Positions 8,876-17,341 of a DNA stretch of 64,000 bases are shown here, piece after piece. The position numbers and the translations under genes are program-made. The notes below the pieces were generated by a model that was not told the origin of the DNA, ran no database searches, and saw nothing but the letters and a program-made list of their open reading frames with translations. The first letter of the stretch is position 1; every line of letters begins with the position of its first letter. The stretch is from positions 2,331,501 through 2,395,500 of the forward strand of contig NZ_CP027229.1 in NCBI RefSeq assembly GCF_002999135.1. The letters are read 5' to 3'. This stretch comes from Capnocytophaga sp. oral taxon 878. GTDB taxonomy: Bacteria; Bacteroidota; Bacteroidia; Flavobacteriales; Flavobacteriaceae.

Positions 8876-10993
8876 TTATTTTCTAATTCCCATATTCCAC
8901 AAAATAAATGCCTGTATATCCGCATTTAATTCTATCACTTTGCTCACTGGTGTTCCTGCTCCATGCCCCGCATTAGTCTCTATCCTAATCAATACAGGAT
9001 TGTCTCCCGTTTGCTTCGCTTGTAGCTCTGCCGCAAACTTAAAGCTATGCGCTGGCACTACCCTATCATCATGATCCCCCGTAGTAACAAGCGTAGCAGG
9101 ATAATTCACCCCTTGTTTCACATTGTGTAATGGTGAGTAATTTTTTAAATATTCAAACATCTCTTTGCTATCTGCTGCTGTTCCGTAATCGTATGCCCAG
9201 CCAGCACCTGCAGTAAAGGTATGATAACGCAACATATCCAATACTCCTACCTCAGGAATAGCCACTTTAAATAAGTCCGGACGCTGTAACATCGTTGCTC
9301 CTACTAGTAATCCGCCGTTGGAACCCCCTTTAATTGCTAAGTAATTAGGCGATGTATATTTCTCTTTAATCAAGTACTCAGCAGCAGCTATAAAATCGTC
9401 AAACACATTTTGTTTTTGCATCTTAGTACCTGCATCGTGCCATTTCTTACCGTACTCTCCACCTCCACGTAAGTTGGGTACTGCATACACACCTCCCTGT
9501 TTAATCCAAACAGCCACTGGCACACTAAAACGTGGTTGCAAGCTCACATTAAATCCTCCATAACCATATAATAAAGTAGGATTATTACCATCCAGTTTTA
9601 GTCCCTTCTTATAGGTAATAATCATAGGTATCCGAGTGCCATCTTTACTATTGTAGAACACTTGTTTTGATTCGTAATCCACACTATTGAACATTAAAAA
9701 AGGTCTCCAATAGTATTTAGTCTTACCCGTAACCAAGTCCATTTCATACAAAGTAGTTGGAGTAGCATAGTTAGTGAAACTATAATAGGTGCGTGTTTCA
9801 TTCTTTTTAGCACTAAAACCACTAGCTGTTCCTACATTAGGAAACTCTACCTGTCTTATAAACTTACCATTATAGTCATACTGTTTCACTTCCGATACCG
9901 CATCCACCATATATTGAGCAAAAATATACCCTCCTGCCAATGAAATGCTAAGTACATTCTCCGTCTCTGGTATCACATCCACCCAATTTTCCGATTGCGG
10001 TTTAGCTATATCCACCTTTACCAATCGCTTGTTAGGAGCATTAAGATTTGTTTGCAAATAAATCGTACTACCTTGCATATCCACAAAGTCAGTATCCGTT
10101 TCTAATGAGTTGCTAATTACTACCAAAGGCGCTGTAGCATTGTTTAAATCTTTTACAACCAACTTATTGCCCGAAGTAGCTTGAGCCATCGATATAAATA
10201 AATATCGCCCATCACTTGATACTACCCCCGATACATATCGGTACTTCTCATCTTCCTTCCCTCCAAATATAAGCTCATCTTCTTTCTGTGGCTTGCCCAA
10301 CTTGTGATAGTATAATTTATGTCTATCCGTCTTAGCCGATAGTTCACTGCCTTTCGGCTTATCATAGCTAGAGTAGAAAAAGCCTTCATTACCTTTCCAC
10401 GCCACACCACTAAATTTTATATCTACCAACGTATCTCCTATGCGCTCCTTAGTTTCAGCATTCAGCACAATACCCTTGCGCCAGTCACTACCCCCTTCCG
10501 ATATAAGGTAAGCCACCAACGAGCCATCCTCACTAAATTCCAACGTACTTAATGAAGTAGTACCATCAGCCGAAAAAGTATTAGGATCCAAAAACACCTC
10601 TTCCTTGCCATCCTTATCCTTTCTAAATACTACCGACTGGTTCTTAAGCCCACTATTTCTATAATAATAGATGTAATTCCCCTCCGTAAAAGGCAATCCT
10701 ACCCTCTCATAGTTCCAAAGCTCCTCAAGCTCCTTCTTAATACCTTCTCTATAAGGTATCTGTTGCAAATACTTACCAGTAAATTCATTCTGAGTCTTCA
10801 CCCAAGCAGCCGTCTCTGCCGAGCGGTCATCCTCCAGCCATCTATAAGGGTCAGGCACTTGGGTACCAAAATAAGTATCCACTACATCTCCTTTTTTCGT
10901 TTCAGGGTAGTCCATACGGGTTCCATCATTTTTTGCAGTCTGGTTACAAGCTACAAGCGCCAATAACGTTGCCGAAAATAAAATTTGCTTCAT
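8876..10993 (-). CDS. Prolyl oligopeptidase family serine peptidase (S9A), lipoprotein
   Basis: 705 residues. The N-terminus MKQILFSATLLALVAC is a lipoprotein signal, so the enzyme is probably anchored in the periplasm or at the surface. A beta-propeller region (DPYRWLEDDRSAET start, typical of S9A) is followed by an alpha/beta hydrolase domain with the catalytic triad visible: Ser in GGSNGG (about 557), Asp in DHDDRVVP (about 641) and His in NAGHGAG (about 677). It would cut short proline-containing peptides after Pro, fitting an amino-acid-fermenting oral or host-associated life style (inference). Confidence 0.93.
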   Translation of the reverse strand: MKQILFSATLLALVACNQTAKNDGTRMDYPETKKGDVVDTYFGTQVPDPYRWLEDDRSAETAAWVKTQNEFTGKYLQQIPYREGIKKELEELWNYERVGLPFTEGNYIYYYRNSGLKNQSVVFRKDKDGKEEVFLDPNTFSADGTTSLSTLEFSEDGSLVAYLISEGGSDWRKGIVLNAETKERIGDTLVDIKFSGVAWKGNEGFFYSSYDKPKGSELSAKTDRHKLYYHKLGKPQKEDELIFGGKEDEKYRYVSGVVSSDGRYLFISMAQATSGNKLVVKDLNNATAPLVVISNSLETDTDFVDMQGSTIYLQTNLNAPNKRLVKVDIAKPQSENWVDVIPETENVLSISLAGGYIFAQYMVDAVSEVKQYDYNGKFIRQVEFPNVGTASGFSAKKNETRTYYSFTNYATPTTLYEMDLVTGKTKYYWRPFLMFNSVDYESKQVFYNSKDGTRIPMIITYKKGLKLDGNNPTLLYGYGGFNVSLQPRFSVPVAVWIKQGGVYAVPNLRGGGEYGKKWHDAGTKMQKQNVFDDFIAAAEYLIKEKYTSPNYLAIKGGSNGGLLVGATMLQRPDLFKVAIPEVGVLDMLRYHTFTAGAGWAYDYGTAADSKEMFEYLKNYSPLHNVKQGVNYPATLVTTGDHDDRVVPAHSFKFAAELQAKQTGDNPVLIRIETNAGHGAGTPVSKVIELNADIQAFILWNMGIRK

Positions 10994-11182
10994 TTCTTAC
11001 TTTATTTTTAGTTTTTTAGGTATTAATATCTACGGCAAATACTATTTGCTATCTCTTTACCATTACTAATTCACATCACAAAAGCCCCCTAAGCCGTAAA
11101 ATTCTTTATCTACAGTCCTAGTTCATCCTCTGTTACAGTTTCCCTTCCATAACTCCCTCTTGGCACTATGTAATATTAGGCA

Positions 11183-11212
11183 CAAAGGTACAACATTTTT
11201 TCAAATGCACAA
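11183..11212 (-). promoter_or_regulatory. Prolyl oligopeptidase promoter (TTG-N19-TACCTTTG)
   Basis: Minus strand TTG (11212-11210), 19-base spacer, TACCTTTG (11190-11183). It leaves a leader of about 185 bases before the start codon at 10993; no structured element was recognised in that leader. Confidence 0.65.
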
Positions 11213-11239
11213 GTTTTTAATTAACAAAATAAAAACAAC

Positions 11240-11455
11240 CACCCTCCATTCCGCCCACCCTCATTCACCCCCCAACCAAAAACAAACAAAACCCCACCCT
11301 CTTACCTCTTATCTCTTACCTCTTCCCTACTTTAAACGAACGAATAACGAAGGATAAACGAACTATAAACGAAGGATAGTTGCCCAACCCTCACACCCCA
11401 CTAAAAATAAAAAAGCCGTTTTCTCAACATCCTCCCGATGTCTCAAAAACAGCCT
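11240..11455 (-). repeat. Dispersed intergenic repeat, copy R2
   Basis: Minus-oriented member of the family. It opens with the tcdA terminator hairpin (11409-11455, arms around GGCTGTTTTTGAGACATC and GATGTTGAGAAAACGGC, then a T-run), followed by the ATCCTTCGTTTATAGTTCG core (11330-11380) and the G-rich GTAAGAGATAAGAGGTAAG segment. The rest of the 10,994-11,490 gap holds only the promoter above. Confidence 0.8.
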
Positions 11456-11490
11456 CTCCTATCTCTTATCTCTTACCTCTTACCTAATTC

Positions 11491-12222
11491 TCACCTCTTA
11501 TCCCGCTTCAAAAGGTAATTCACAGCCGTAGCCGCCGCGTGCAACCCAAAGGCCGCCGGCATAAAACTTATAGTACCATAATACGACTTCTTATAATCCA
11601 ACCCCTCAGTGCGCTGCATCGTCTCTTTTGATACTATCTCTGCCGAAAATACAGCCTTAATCCCCGAATCAATACGCTCATTCTTAAGCCGCTTCCTCAT
11701 AAACTTAGCTAGCGGACAGTTATACGTCTTCATCAAGTCCGCCACCTTTATCTGCGATACATCCGTAGCACCACCAGCACCCATACTGCTCACCAGCTTC
11801 ACCTTCTTGCGCTTAGCCGCCAAAATAAGATTCAGCTTCGGAGTAATACTATCAATACAATCTATCACATAGTCAAATTCAGGCGTCACAATATCATAAG
11901 CCCTCTCCGGACTCAAAAACTCATTCAGCACAGTAAGCCTCAATTCCGGATTAATATCCATCAGCCTCTCCGCCATCACCTCAGCCTTCGCCCGCCCCAC
12001 GGTAGAGCGCAATGCCGGTAACTGCCGGTTAATATTAGTCACCGATACCGTATCAGCATCCACAATCGTCATAGCACCCACACCCGCACGTGCCACAAAT
12101 TCAGCAGCGTACGAGCCCACGCCACCCAAGCCTACAATAAGAATATGCGCCCTTTGCAGCACATCAATACCCTCAGCCTTTACCAAAAGTTCAGTTCTTT
12201 CTAACCAATTATTCTCATTCAT
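11491..12222 (-). CDS. tcdA: tRNA threonylcarbamoyladenosine dehydratase (ThiF/E1-like)
   Basis: 243 residues from ATG 12222 (MNENNWLERTELLV). The E1-like ATP-binding fold is clear: ILIVGLGGVGSYAAEFVARAG, IVDADTVSVTNINRQLPAL and DYVIDCIDSITPKLNLI, then a helical tail ending 'AAAFGLHAAATAVNYLL' expected for CsdL/TcdA. It would convert t6A37 of ANN-decoding tRNAs to the cyclic form, ATP-dependent. A longer frame to 12249 would run through a terminator stem and is rejected. It is preceded by an unusual leader (see 12229-12351). Confidence 0.93.
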   Translation of the reverse strand: MNENNWLERTELLVKAEGIDVLQRAHILIVGLGGVGSYAAEFVARAGVGAMTIVDADTVSVTNINRQLPALRSTVGRAKAEVMAERLMDINPELRLTVLNEFLSPERAYDIVTPEFDYVIDCIDSITPKLNLILAAKRKKVKLVSSMGAGGATDVSQIKVADLMKTYNCPLAKFMRKRLKNERIDSGIKAVFSAEIVSKETMQRTEGLDYKKSYYGTISFMPAAFGLHAAATAVNYLLKRDKR

Positions 12223-12228
12223 AATCTC

Positions 12229-12260
12229 AAAAAAAAGCCTCCTTGTCAATAAGGGGGCTT
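12229..12260 (-). terminator. Terminator-like hairpin just upstream of tcdA (possible attenuator)
   Basis: Minus strand: AAGCCCCC, loop, GGAGGCTT followed by T-run, ending 7 bases before the tcdA ATG and pointing into the gene. No minus-strand gene ends here except a 23-codon leader frame, so its natural reading is conditional termination in the tcdA leader. Confidence 0.6.
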
Positions 12261-12317
12261 ATATATTATTGTGCCAATAACAGTAACACCTGCCAAAGCA
12301 CCTACAATTAATTTCAC
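12246..12317 (-). CDS. Possible 23-residue hydrophobic leader peptide of tcdA
   Basis: GTG-initiated frame encoding VKLIVGALAGVTVIGT then IIYKPPY and TGA. The GTG lies 4 bases after the -7 box of the promoter, where transcription should start, so the message would be leaderless. The stop codon falls in the loop of the terminator-like hairpin, so a ribosome finishing it would hold the stem open. The frame may be fortuitous or the remnant of a small membrane protein; coding status is unproven. Confidence 0.3.
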   Translation of the reverse strand: MKLIVGALAGVTVIGTIIYKPPY

Positions 12318-12321
12318 GCCG

Positions 12322-12351
12322 CAAAATTACAAAATATTTTCTACCTCACAA
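12322..12351 (-). promoter_or_regulatory. tcdA promoter (TTG-N19-TAATTTTG)
   Basis: Minus strand TTG (12351-12349), 19-base spacer, TAATTTTG (12329-12322). Gives a leader of about 95 bases containing the short frame and the hairpin. Confidence 0.7.
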
Positions 12352-12424
12352 CTATTCACCTCATTTTCACATACTCCCACCAGCCCTCACCCCTACCCTC
12401 CCCCACCCTACTCCCCCACCCCTA

Positions 12425-12470
12425 AAAAACAAAAATTGCGTGATTCTCGATAAATCACGCAATTTTTACT
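12425..12470. terminator. 46-base hairpin repeat, upstream copy flanking fic
   Basis: Stem AAAAATTGCGTGATT / AATCACGCAATTTTT around CTCGATAA. All 46 bases are identical to 13779-13824 on the other side of fic. It abuts the -7 box of fic (TATATTTG, 12470-12477) and no good -33 element is visible at the right distance. Confidence 0.85.
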
Positions 12471-12498
12471 ATATTTGCAGCCTAAAACAATAATAACA

Positions 12499-13797
12499 AT
12501 GATTGAAACTCCTCCCCCTTTCTCACCCAAAACAAGTAGCATCAGCCTTATAGATGATTTATTATCAAAAGGTTACTTACAAAAAATACAAAACGATTAC
12601 CTATATTGGTCTCAGCTAAAATACAAAACTAAAGATAACCCCCCCGCAGAACTATGGCAAGCCGTAAAGCTATATCGCGCCCTTAACCAGCGAACTATAA
12701 AGTTTGGCAAATATCAGTTTACCTACGTCCTTACCGACTATATACAGCAATCCCTACACCTTTTCGATATGCATATAGGCGGCACCCTCACCAGTAATAT
12801 GGGCATTGCCAAAACAGATACCCACAAATTTATGATGAGTTCCATTATGGAAGAATCCATAGCAAGCAGCCAAATTGAAGGAGCCAATACTACCCGAAAA
12901 AAAGCTAAGGAAATGATCCAAAAAGGGATAAAACCCAAAACAAAGTCAGAGGTAATGATTGTCAATAACTTCAATACTATGCAATATATAGTACAACACA
13001 AAAACAACCCTCTCACCCCCGAAAGCCTCCTTCACTTACACCAACTCATCAGCCACAACACCCTCGATTCACCTCAAGAAGAAGGCACTTTCAGAACTCA
13101 TAACGATATCTACGTAGTCGATTATAGCAGCAGTGAAGTAGTACATACCCCTCCCGATGCTTCCCAAATACCTCAGCTTATCAGTCACTTATGTACCTTT
13201 TTTAACACCAATACACATAACTTCATTCACCCCATCATAAAAGCCTGTATCCTACATTTTATGATAGGCTACATACACCCTTTTACCGATGGCAATGGGC
13301 GCACAGCACGAGCCGTTTTTTATTGGTATATGCTCAAATCAGGCTATTGGCTTACCGAGTACCTTTCCATTTCACGCATTATAAAAGAAACTAAAAGCCA
13401 ATATGAAAAAGCCTTCCTTTACACCGAAGCCGATGATAATGACCTCAGCTACTTTATCACCTATCAGCTCAAAGCAATGGAAAAAGCCTTCGATGCCTTA
13501 AAAGACTATATCAACCGAAAACAAAAAGAAATATTCCAAGCCTCTCAGTTTATGAAAATACCAGGAGTAAATGAGCGTATGGCACAAATCATCAAAATAA
13601 TTTACGACGATCCCGAGCGCATACTCTCTATCAAAGAAATAGAAAATCGCTTTCTTGTTTCCAACTACACAGCCCGTACCGATCTAAAACAACTAGTCGA
13701 TTTAGGTTTCTTAGAAGCCATTTCAGTAAATAAGAAAAAACAAAGTTATATAAAATCCCCTTTGTTTTTCAGTCTATTAAAAACAAAAATTGCGTGA
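12499..13797 (+). CDS. Fic family protein (AMP-transferase type) with C-terminal winged helix
   Basis: 432 residues from ATG 12499. The Fic motif HPFTDGNGRTAR is complete at about residues 260-271 (catalytic His, acidic residue, Gly-Asn-Gly-Arg), predicting nucleotidyl transfer, usually AMP, to a hydroxyl side chain. An N-terminal SSQIEGANTT at about 122-131 matches the auto-inhibitory (S/T)xxxE(G/N) helix of class II Fic proteins, so activity is probably self-restrained. The tail (LSIKEIENRFLVSNYTARTDLKQLVDLGFLE) is a winged-helix DNA-binding domain. An earlier TTG in frame lies inside the promoter. The last codons (KIA-stop) are encoded by the palindromic repeat. The target is unknown. Confidence 0.93.
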   Translation: MIETPPPFSPKTSSISLIDDLLSKGYLQKIQNDYLYWSQLKYKTKDNPPAELWQAVKLYRALNQRTIKFGKYQFTYVLTDYIQQSLHLFDMHIGGTLTSNMGIAKTDTHKFMMSSIMEESIASSQIEGANTTRKKAKEMIQKGIKPKTKSEVMIVNNFNTMQYIVQHKNNPLTPESLLHLHQLISHNTLDSPQEEGTFRTHNDIYVVDYSSSEVVHTPPDASQIPQLISHLCTFFNTNTHNFIHPIIKACILHFMIGYIHPFTDGNGRTARAVFYWYMLKSGYWLTEYLSISRIIKETKSQYEKAFLYTEADDNDLSYFITYQLKAMEKAFDALKDYINRKQKEIFQASQFMKIPGVNERMAQIIKIIYDDPERILSIKEIENRFLVSNYTARTDLKQLVDLGFLEAISVNKKKQSYIKSPLFFSLLKTKIA

Positions 13798-13824
13798 TTC
13801 TCGATAAATCACGCAATTTTTACT
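13779..13824. terminator. 46-base hairpin repeat, downstream copy; shared 3' ends of fic and tatD
   Basis: Identical to 12425-12470. Because the arms are palindromic, both convergent genes end in the codons for Lys-Ile-Ala followed by TGA, one from each arm. Serves as bidirectional terminator. Confidence 0.9.
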
Positions 13825-14375
13825 TTTACTTCACTTACCCTTATGTCAGTGTCATCACTCTCCAAAAACCTATACTCTTCAGGCACCCACTCAAAAACCT
13901 CCTGCAGCCTCTTATCATATCCCAAAGCCGCCCCAAACGATAGCGCTATACCCTGCGCTATAAGGCTCTGTGCCACTTCCTTATTCTTCCTAAAACCGTG
14001 TAATACCCACAGCTGCTGTGGGTGAGTCTTTTTCTTTAAGGCAATAATTTCAGCATAAGCCTTCACACAATGTATGATAAGCGGAAGCCCCAACTCTTCC
14101 GATAGCTGTACGTGTTTCAAGAAGATTTCTTGCTGCAAAGCCAGTGGGGTAGCCATATTTTTATCCAAGCCACACTCACCTATAGCCCAGCAGTTAGGGT
14201 GCATAGCTATAGGCAATAACGCCTCCCACTGGGCTTCCCAATTATCCGTATACCAAGGGTGAATCCCTACCGAAAAAGGCTCAGAAGTATCAGCCGTTAT
14301 AGGATATTGGTTACGTATAACCAGCGTATCGGCGGTGGAGTGCCCATTATGCGAATGTACATCAAGGTAGTACAT
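13809..14375 (-). CDS. TatD family hydrolase
   Basis: 188 residues, shorter than the ~255 of typical TatD but usual for the compact Bacteroidota form. Metal-binding motifs: DVHSHNGH (HxH) at the N-terminus, GIHPWY, GECGLDKN, IIHCVKA and VLHGFR; the late 'ESDDTDIR' replaces the usual 'ETDSPYL' acidic strand. Members are metal-dependent 3'-5' DNA exonucleases or deaminase-like hydrolases; the reaction here is not determined. It starts 6 bases from the rpiB stop, so the two form an operon. Confidence 0.85.
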   Translation of the reverse strand: MYYLDVHSHNGHSTADTLVIRNQYPITADTSEPFSVGIHPWYTDNWEAQWEALLPIAMHPNCWAIGECGLDKNMATPLALQQEIFLKHVQLSEELGLPLIIHCVKAYAEIIALKKKTHPQQLWVLHGFRKNKEVAQSLIAQGIALSFGAALGYDKRLQEVFEWVPEEYRFLESDDTDIRVSEVKVKIA

Positions 14376-14380
14376 TCACT

Positions 14381-14803
14381 TTATATTTTCTGTACCCGCC
14401 TTTCGTGGCGCCCTCCTTCAAAATCTGTAGCCAAGAAGGTACGCACAATCTCCACAGCCTGTTCTATAGCCGTGAATCGTGCCGGTATACTAATCACATT
14501 AGCATTGTTATGAGCCCTAGCCAAGGCAGCAAGTTCTTTAGTCCAGCATACCGCACAGCGCGCTTGTGGGTGTTTGTTCACAGTCATTGCAATACCATTA
14601 CCACTACCACAAATCACAATACCCAGCTCTGCCTCACCCTTTTCCAGAGCCTTTGCTACAGCGTGCCCAAAATCAGGGTAATCTACACTGTCATTGGTAT
14701 TAGTACCACAGTTCAGTACCTCTATGCCCTCAGCTTGTAAGGCATTAATAATCGCATTCTTGTAATCCACACCTGCGTGGTCATTCCCGATAGCTATTTT
14801 CAT
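14381..14803 (-). CDS. rpiB: Ribose-5-phosphate isomerase B
   Basis: 140 residues, the usual size. It interconverts ribose-5-P and ribulose-5-P in the non-oxidative pentose phosphate pathway. Motifs: GNDHAG at the N-terminus, NCGTN, VDYPDFGHAVAKAL, ICGSGNGIAMTVNK with the catalytic Cys at about 65, and CWTKELAALARAHNNANV. First gene of the rpiB-tatD pair. The 14,804-15,133 gap upstream is C-rich on the + strand and holds only the divergent promoter of the next gene. Confidence 0.96.
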   Translation of the reverse strand: MKIAIGNDHAGVDYKNAIINALQAEGIEVLNCGTNTNDSVDYPDFGHAVAKALEKGEAELGIVICGSGNGIAMTVNKHPQARCAVCWTKELAALARAHNNANVISIPARFTAIEQAVEIVRTFLATDFEGGRHERRVQKI

Positions 14804-15069
14804 TTCAATTTAAGTAAGATTAAAGATACAAGAAATACAAATTTTCTTCCTCTTCGTTATTAATACGCTGCAAAAATACAAATTAATTATCAATTAGCAA
14901 ATTACACCTCAATCCTAAGTCATTCACCCTTAGCCAGTAAATCCATTAACAACTACCCTACCTCTACCCCCTTCACACCCCTGTTACCTCCCCTACCCCA
15001 CTAATACCATTCTTACCTTTTACCTATCCCAAACTTTGGCACGATTTTAGTTACTTTCTCTCTTGCAAA

Positions 15070-15099
15070 TTGGAAATTGATAATTTATTCGTATATTTG
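15070..15099 (+). promoter_or_regulatory. Promoter of the YD-repeat secreted protein (TTG-N19-TATATTTG)
   Basis: TTG 15070-15072, 19-base spacer, TATATTTG 15092-15099, about 30 bases before the start at 15134. Confidence 0.7.
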
Positions 15100-15133
15100 C
15101 AGCCTAAATGTTTAATTAGTAAATTAGAATATT

Positions 15134-15946
15134 ATGAAAAAAATTGTAGCTTTAACTCTATTAGCCACCACCATCAGCTTTGCCCAAAACAATAAGAAAA
15201 ACGGATGGGAACGCGCCAACCTACAAGGCAAAGTTAAAAGTATTGTACAAGCAGGGTTCACTATCAACGAAAGCGGACAGGAAATACCTATGAACACCGA
15301 AATGCTTACCGAGTACGATAAAAAAGGTAAAACCATCAAGATGAGTTCTAAAAGACAAGGCGCTACCATTAACTTTATCGATGTGTATGATGAAAAAGGA
15401 CTAATAATAGAGTCCGCCTCTCGTGACGATTCCAATACCCTACTATCCAAAAACGTATATGAGTACGATGAGCGCGGTAACCTTACCAAGCACGACTTGG
15501 AAACCCCCGATGGCAATTCATTTATGACACGCCTTAACGCCTATGATAGTAACGACCGCCTTATTGAACGCCAAGAATGTGTAGCAGGAATATGTGACGA
15601 CAAAACCACCTACACTTATGGTTCTAACAATAAAGTATCGGAGGAAACACGTTATGACAAAGATAAGGTAACCAAAAAAATAGTATATACCTATGATGCA
15701 AATGGTAATGTTACCGAAAAAAGCGTATACGCAGGTGATAACACCCTACAACAGCGCGTACTTTCAGTTTTTGACAAAAATAATAACGAAGTAAAAGTAT
15801 CATACCTTGACAAAGACGGTAAGACTACCAAAACAGAAACTTACGAGTATACCTACGATAAGAAGAAAAACTGGATAAAGAAAAAAATAACCATTAATGG
15901 CACCCCTTCTGCCATATTGGTACAAACTATAAAATATTACAATTGA
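15134..15946 (+). CDS. Secreted YD-repeat-like protein
   Basis: 270 residues with a cleavable signal peptide (MKKIVALTLLATTISFAQ). The mature part consists of repeated strands of the form YD-x-x-GN or YDEKG (TEYDKKGKTIK, DVYDEKGLII, YEYDERGNLTK, YTYDANGNVTEK, YEYTYDKKKNWIKK), as in RHS/YD-repeat shells but far too short for a toxin cage. Probably a periplasmic or surface protein of unknown role. A paralog of the same length is at 32671-33474. Coding strand is AC-rich, unlike the GT-rich paralog. Confidence 0.7.
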   Translation: MKKIVALTLLATTISFAQNNKKNGWERANLQGKVKSIVQAGFTINESGQEIPMNTEMLTEYDKKGKTIKMSSKRQGATINFIDVYDEKGLIIESASRDDSNTLLSKNVYEYDERGNLTKHDLETPDGNSFMTRLNAYDSNDRLIERQECVAGICDDKTTYTYGSNNKVSEETRYDKDKVTKKIVYTYDANGNVTEKSVYAGDNTLQQRVLSVFDKNNNEVKVSYLDKDGKTTKTETYEYTYDKKKNWIKKKITINGTPSAILVQTIKYYN

Positions 15947-15975
15947 TTATTTTTGAATAAATAGAACCTTTTATT

Positions 15976-16008
15976 ACTTTGCCAAAGTTTTTAACGCTTT
16001 GGCAAAGT
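15976..16008. terminator. Hairpin after the YD-repeat gene
   Basis: ACTTTGCCAAAG (15976-15987) pairs with CTTTGGCAAAGT (15997-16008). The T-run after the stem is weak, so terminator function is probable rather than certain. Confidence 0.55.
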
Positions 16009-16032
16009 TTGTTTTAAGTACATATTAGCACT

Positions 16033-16782
16033 ATGAATTGGACTCTTATTATCATTTTCTACTTGCTTTTTATGCTGTTTAGGAAAATAACAGGTAACCA
16101 TAGCGGGCAAGCAAGAAATTTCAGGAATTTTAATAACCCTTATGACTATCAAGATAACGATATATCACCTGCAAGTTTTGAACTAAACTTGCTCTCACTC
16201 TGCACACTTGTTATCAGAGCTAATGGGCGCGTTACCCAAGATGAATTAGACTTCGTACGTAATCAATTTGTTCGACAGTATGGAAAGGAAAGAGCAAATG
16301 CTGTATTTCGTACCTTTAATCAGCTAAAGGGGAGAGAAATATCGGCACAGCGCGTGGCTGGCTATGTGCGTATGCGTACCAATTATGAAACACGCTTGCA
16401 AATACTGTATTTCTTATTCGGTATAGCCCAGTCGGATGGGTTTGTAAGTGCCGACGAAGTGGAACAAATAGAGCAAATTGCCTTTTATCTGCAAATAGAA
16501 AAAGAAGATTATATAAGTATTAAGGCAATGTTCACCACTCAAGGAAGAAGTAGTAGTGGTAGTTATAACACTCAATCAAGCCCTGATGCTTATGCTATAC
16601 TGGGCATACGCCCCGAGGCTACTGATGCCGAAGTAAAACAGGCGTATAGGGCTATGGCAAAAAAATATCACCCTGATAAGGTGATAACGGAAGATGAGGC
16701 TATTAAAAAAGGCGCTGAAGAGAAGTTTAAGCAAGTGCAACAAGCCTATGAACAAATAGCCAGACAGCGGGGAATGAGTTAA
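16033..16782 (+). CDS. DjlA-like membrane co-chaperone (TerB + DnaJ domain)
   Basis: 249 residues. One N-terminal membrane helix (NWTLIIIFYLLFMLF), a TerB-like helical domain (about 50-165: LLSLCTLVIRANGRVTQDELDFV ... IAQSDGFVSADEVEQIEQIA, two acidic metal-binding-like repeats) and a C-terminal J-domain (about 185-245) with the HPD triad in KYHPDKV. This is the DjlA architecture: a membrane-tethered DnaK stimulator. The client process is unknown. Confidence 0.85.
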   Translation: MNWTLIIIFYLLFMLFRKITGNHSGQARNFRNFNNPYDYQDNDISPASFELNLLSLCTLVIRANGRVTQDELDFVRNQFVRQYGKERANAVFRTFNQLKGREISAQRVAGYVRMRTNYETRLQILYFLFGIAQSDGFVSADEVEQIEQIAFYLQIEKEDYISIKAMFTTQGRSSSGSYNTQSSPDAYAILGIRPEATDAEVKQAYRAMAKKYHPDKVITEDEAIKKGAEEKFKQVQQAYEQIARQRGMS

Positions 16783-16842
16783 AATGGTAATGGAATTATT
16801 GGTACTACCGAAGTATGCAGTATGGGTAGATGAGGTATGGGC

Positions 16843-16947
16843 AAAAAAAAGTGGCAAGCGACCTACATCGCACCGCTACAACCGAATACCTTTGCTGTGT
16901 TCCCACCCTGGAGGATTTTTCAGGAGCTGGTCGTGTAGGACTTGCCG
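16843..16947 (-). ncRNA. ffs: Signal recognition particle RNA (4.5S, small bacterial type)
   Basis: Minus-strand transcript of about 100 bases. The apical SRP motif is clear: CCAGG, a GTG/CAC stem capped by GGAA, then CAGCA, which equals the CAGG...GGAA...AGCAG symmetric loop of 4.5S RNA. The 5' end GGCAAG-t-CCTACA pairs with TGTAGG-tcg-CTTGCC at the 3' end, closing a long rod. A run of eight T follows as terminator. A full-consensus promoter ends 4 bases before the predicted 5' end. The open frame on the opposite strand is a shadow. Confidence 0.88.
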
Positions 16948-16950
16948 GTG

Positions 16951-16980
16951 CAAAGGTACAACAAATTTGTTAGATAGCAA
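16951..16980 (-). promoter_or_regulatory. ffs promoter (TTG-N19-TACCTTTG)
   Basis: Minus strand TTG (16980-16978), 19-base spacer, TACCTTTG (16958-16951). Spacing to the RNA 5' end calibrates the transcription start at about 4 bases after the -7 box for the other promoters in the window. Confidence 0.8.
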
Positions 16981-17221
16981 GTTTTTCAAGAACTTTTTTT
17001 ATAGTTACTGTGTATTAGGGGGTATGCTTTGGTTATTACGTACTGGTAATTAGGATTTTATAGATTCTTTATTTGTTTTGGGTTTCTTCTAATAATTGAT
17101 TCTTCTTTTTGGCTAAAACTTTTAATAGAGCTTTTAGTTACTGATTTTTAAAAGCTATGATATAGGCTGTTGGGTATGAAAATATATTCTTCTGGGAAAA
17201 TATAATTAAAGAACTAACATT

Positions 17222-17341
17222 ATGAAAAGATTTATCTTTTTACTATTGTTTGTTTTTTTAGGAATTGAAATATATACTGTTTTCGATACATCGGTAGGTG
17301 TTGAGAAAACAGTTTTTTTTATGCTTTTTGTGTACTTATGA
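17222..17341 (+). pseudogene. Signal-peptide fragment cut by the direct repeat
   Basis: ATG 17222 opens a good signal-peptide-like stretch (MKRFIFLLLFVFLGIEIY) that runs into the repeat at 17272 and stops at 17341. Probably the 5' remnant of a secreted protein whose remainder was lost. Only 39 codons, so chance cannot be excluded. Confidence 0.3.

Noticed and set aside
12271-12453. Plus-strand frame of 60 codons upstream of fic
   Set aside because: Mirror of the tcdA leader and a proline-rich C-tract; no start signal.
16784-17053. Open frame of 89 codons after the DnaJ-type gene
   Set aside because: Lies antisense over the SRP RNA and its promoter; composition and sequence are those of the RNA, not a protein.
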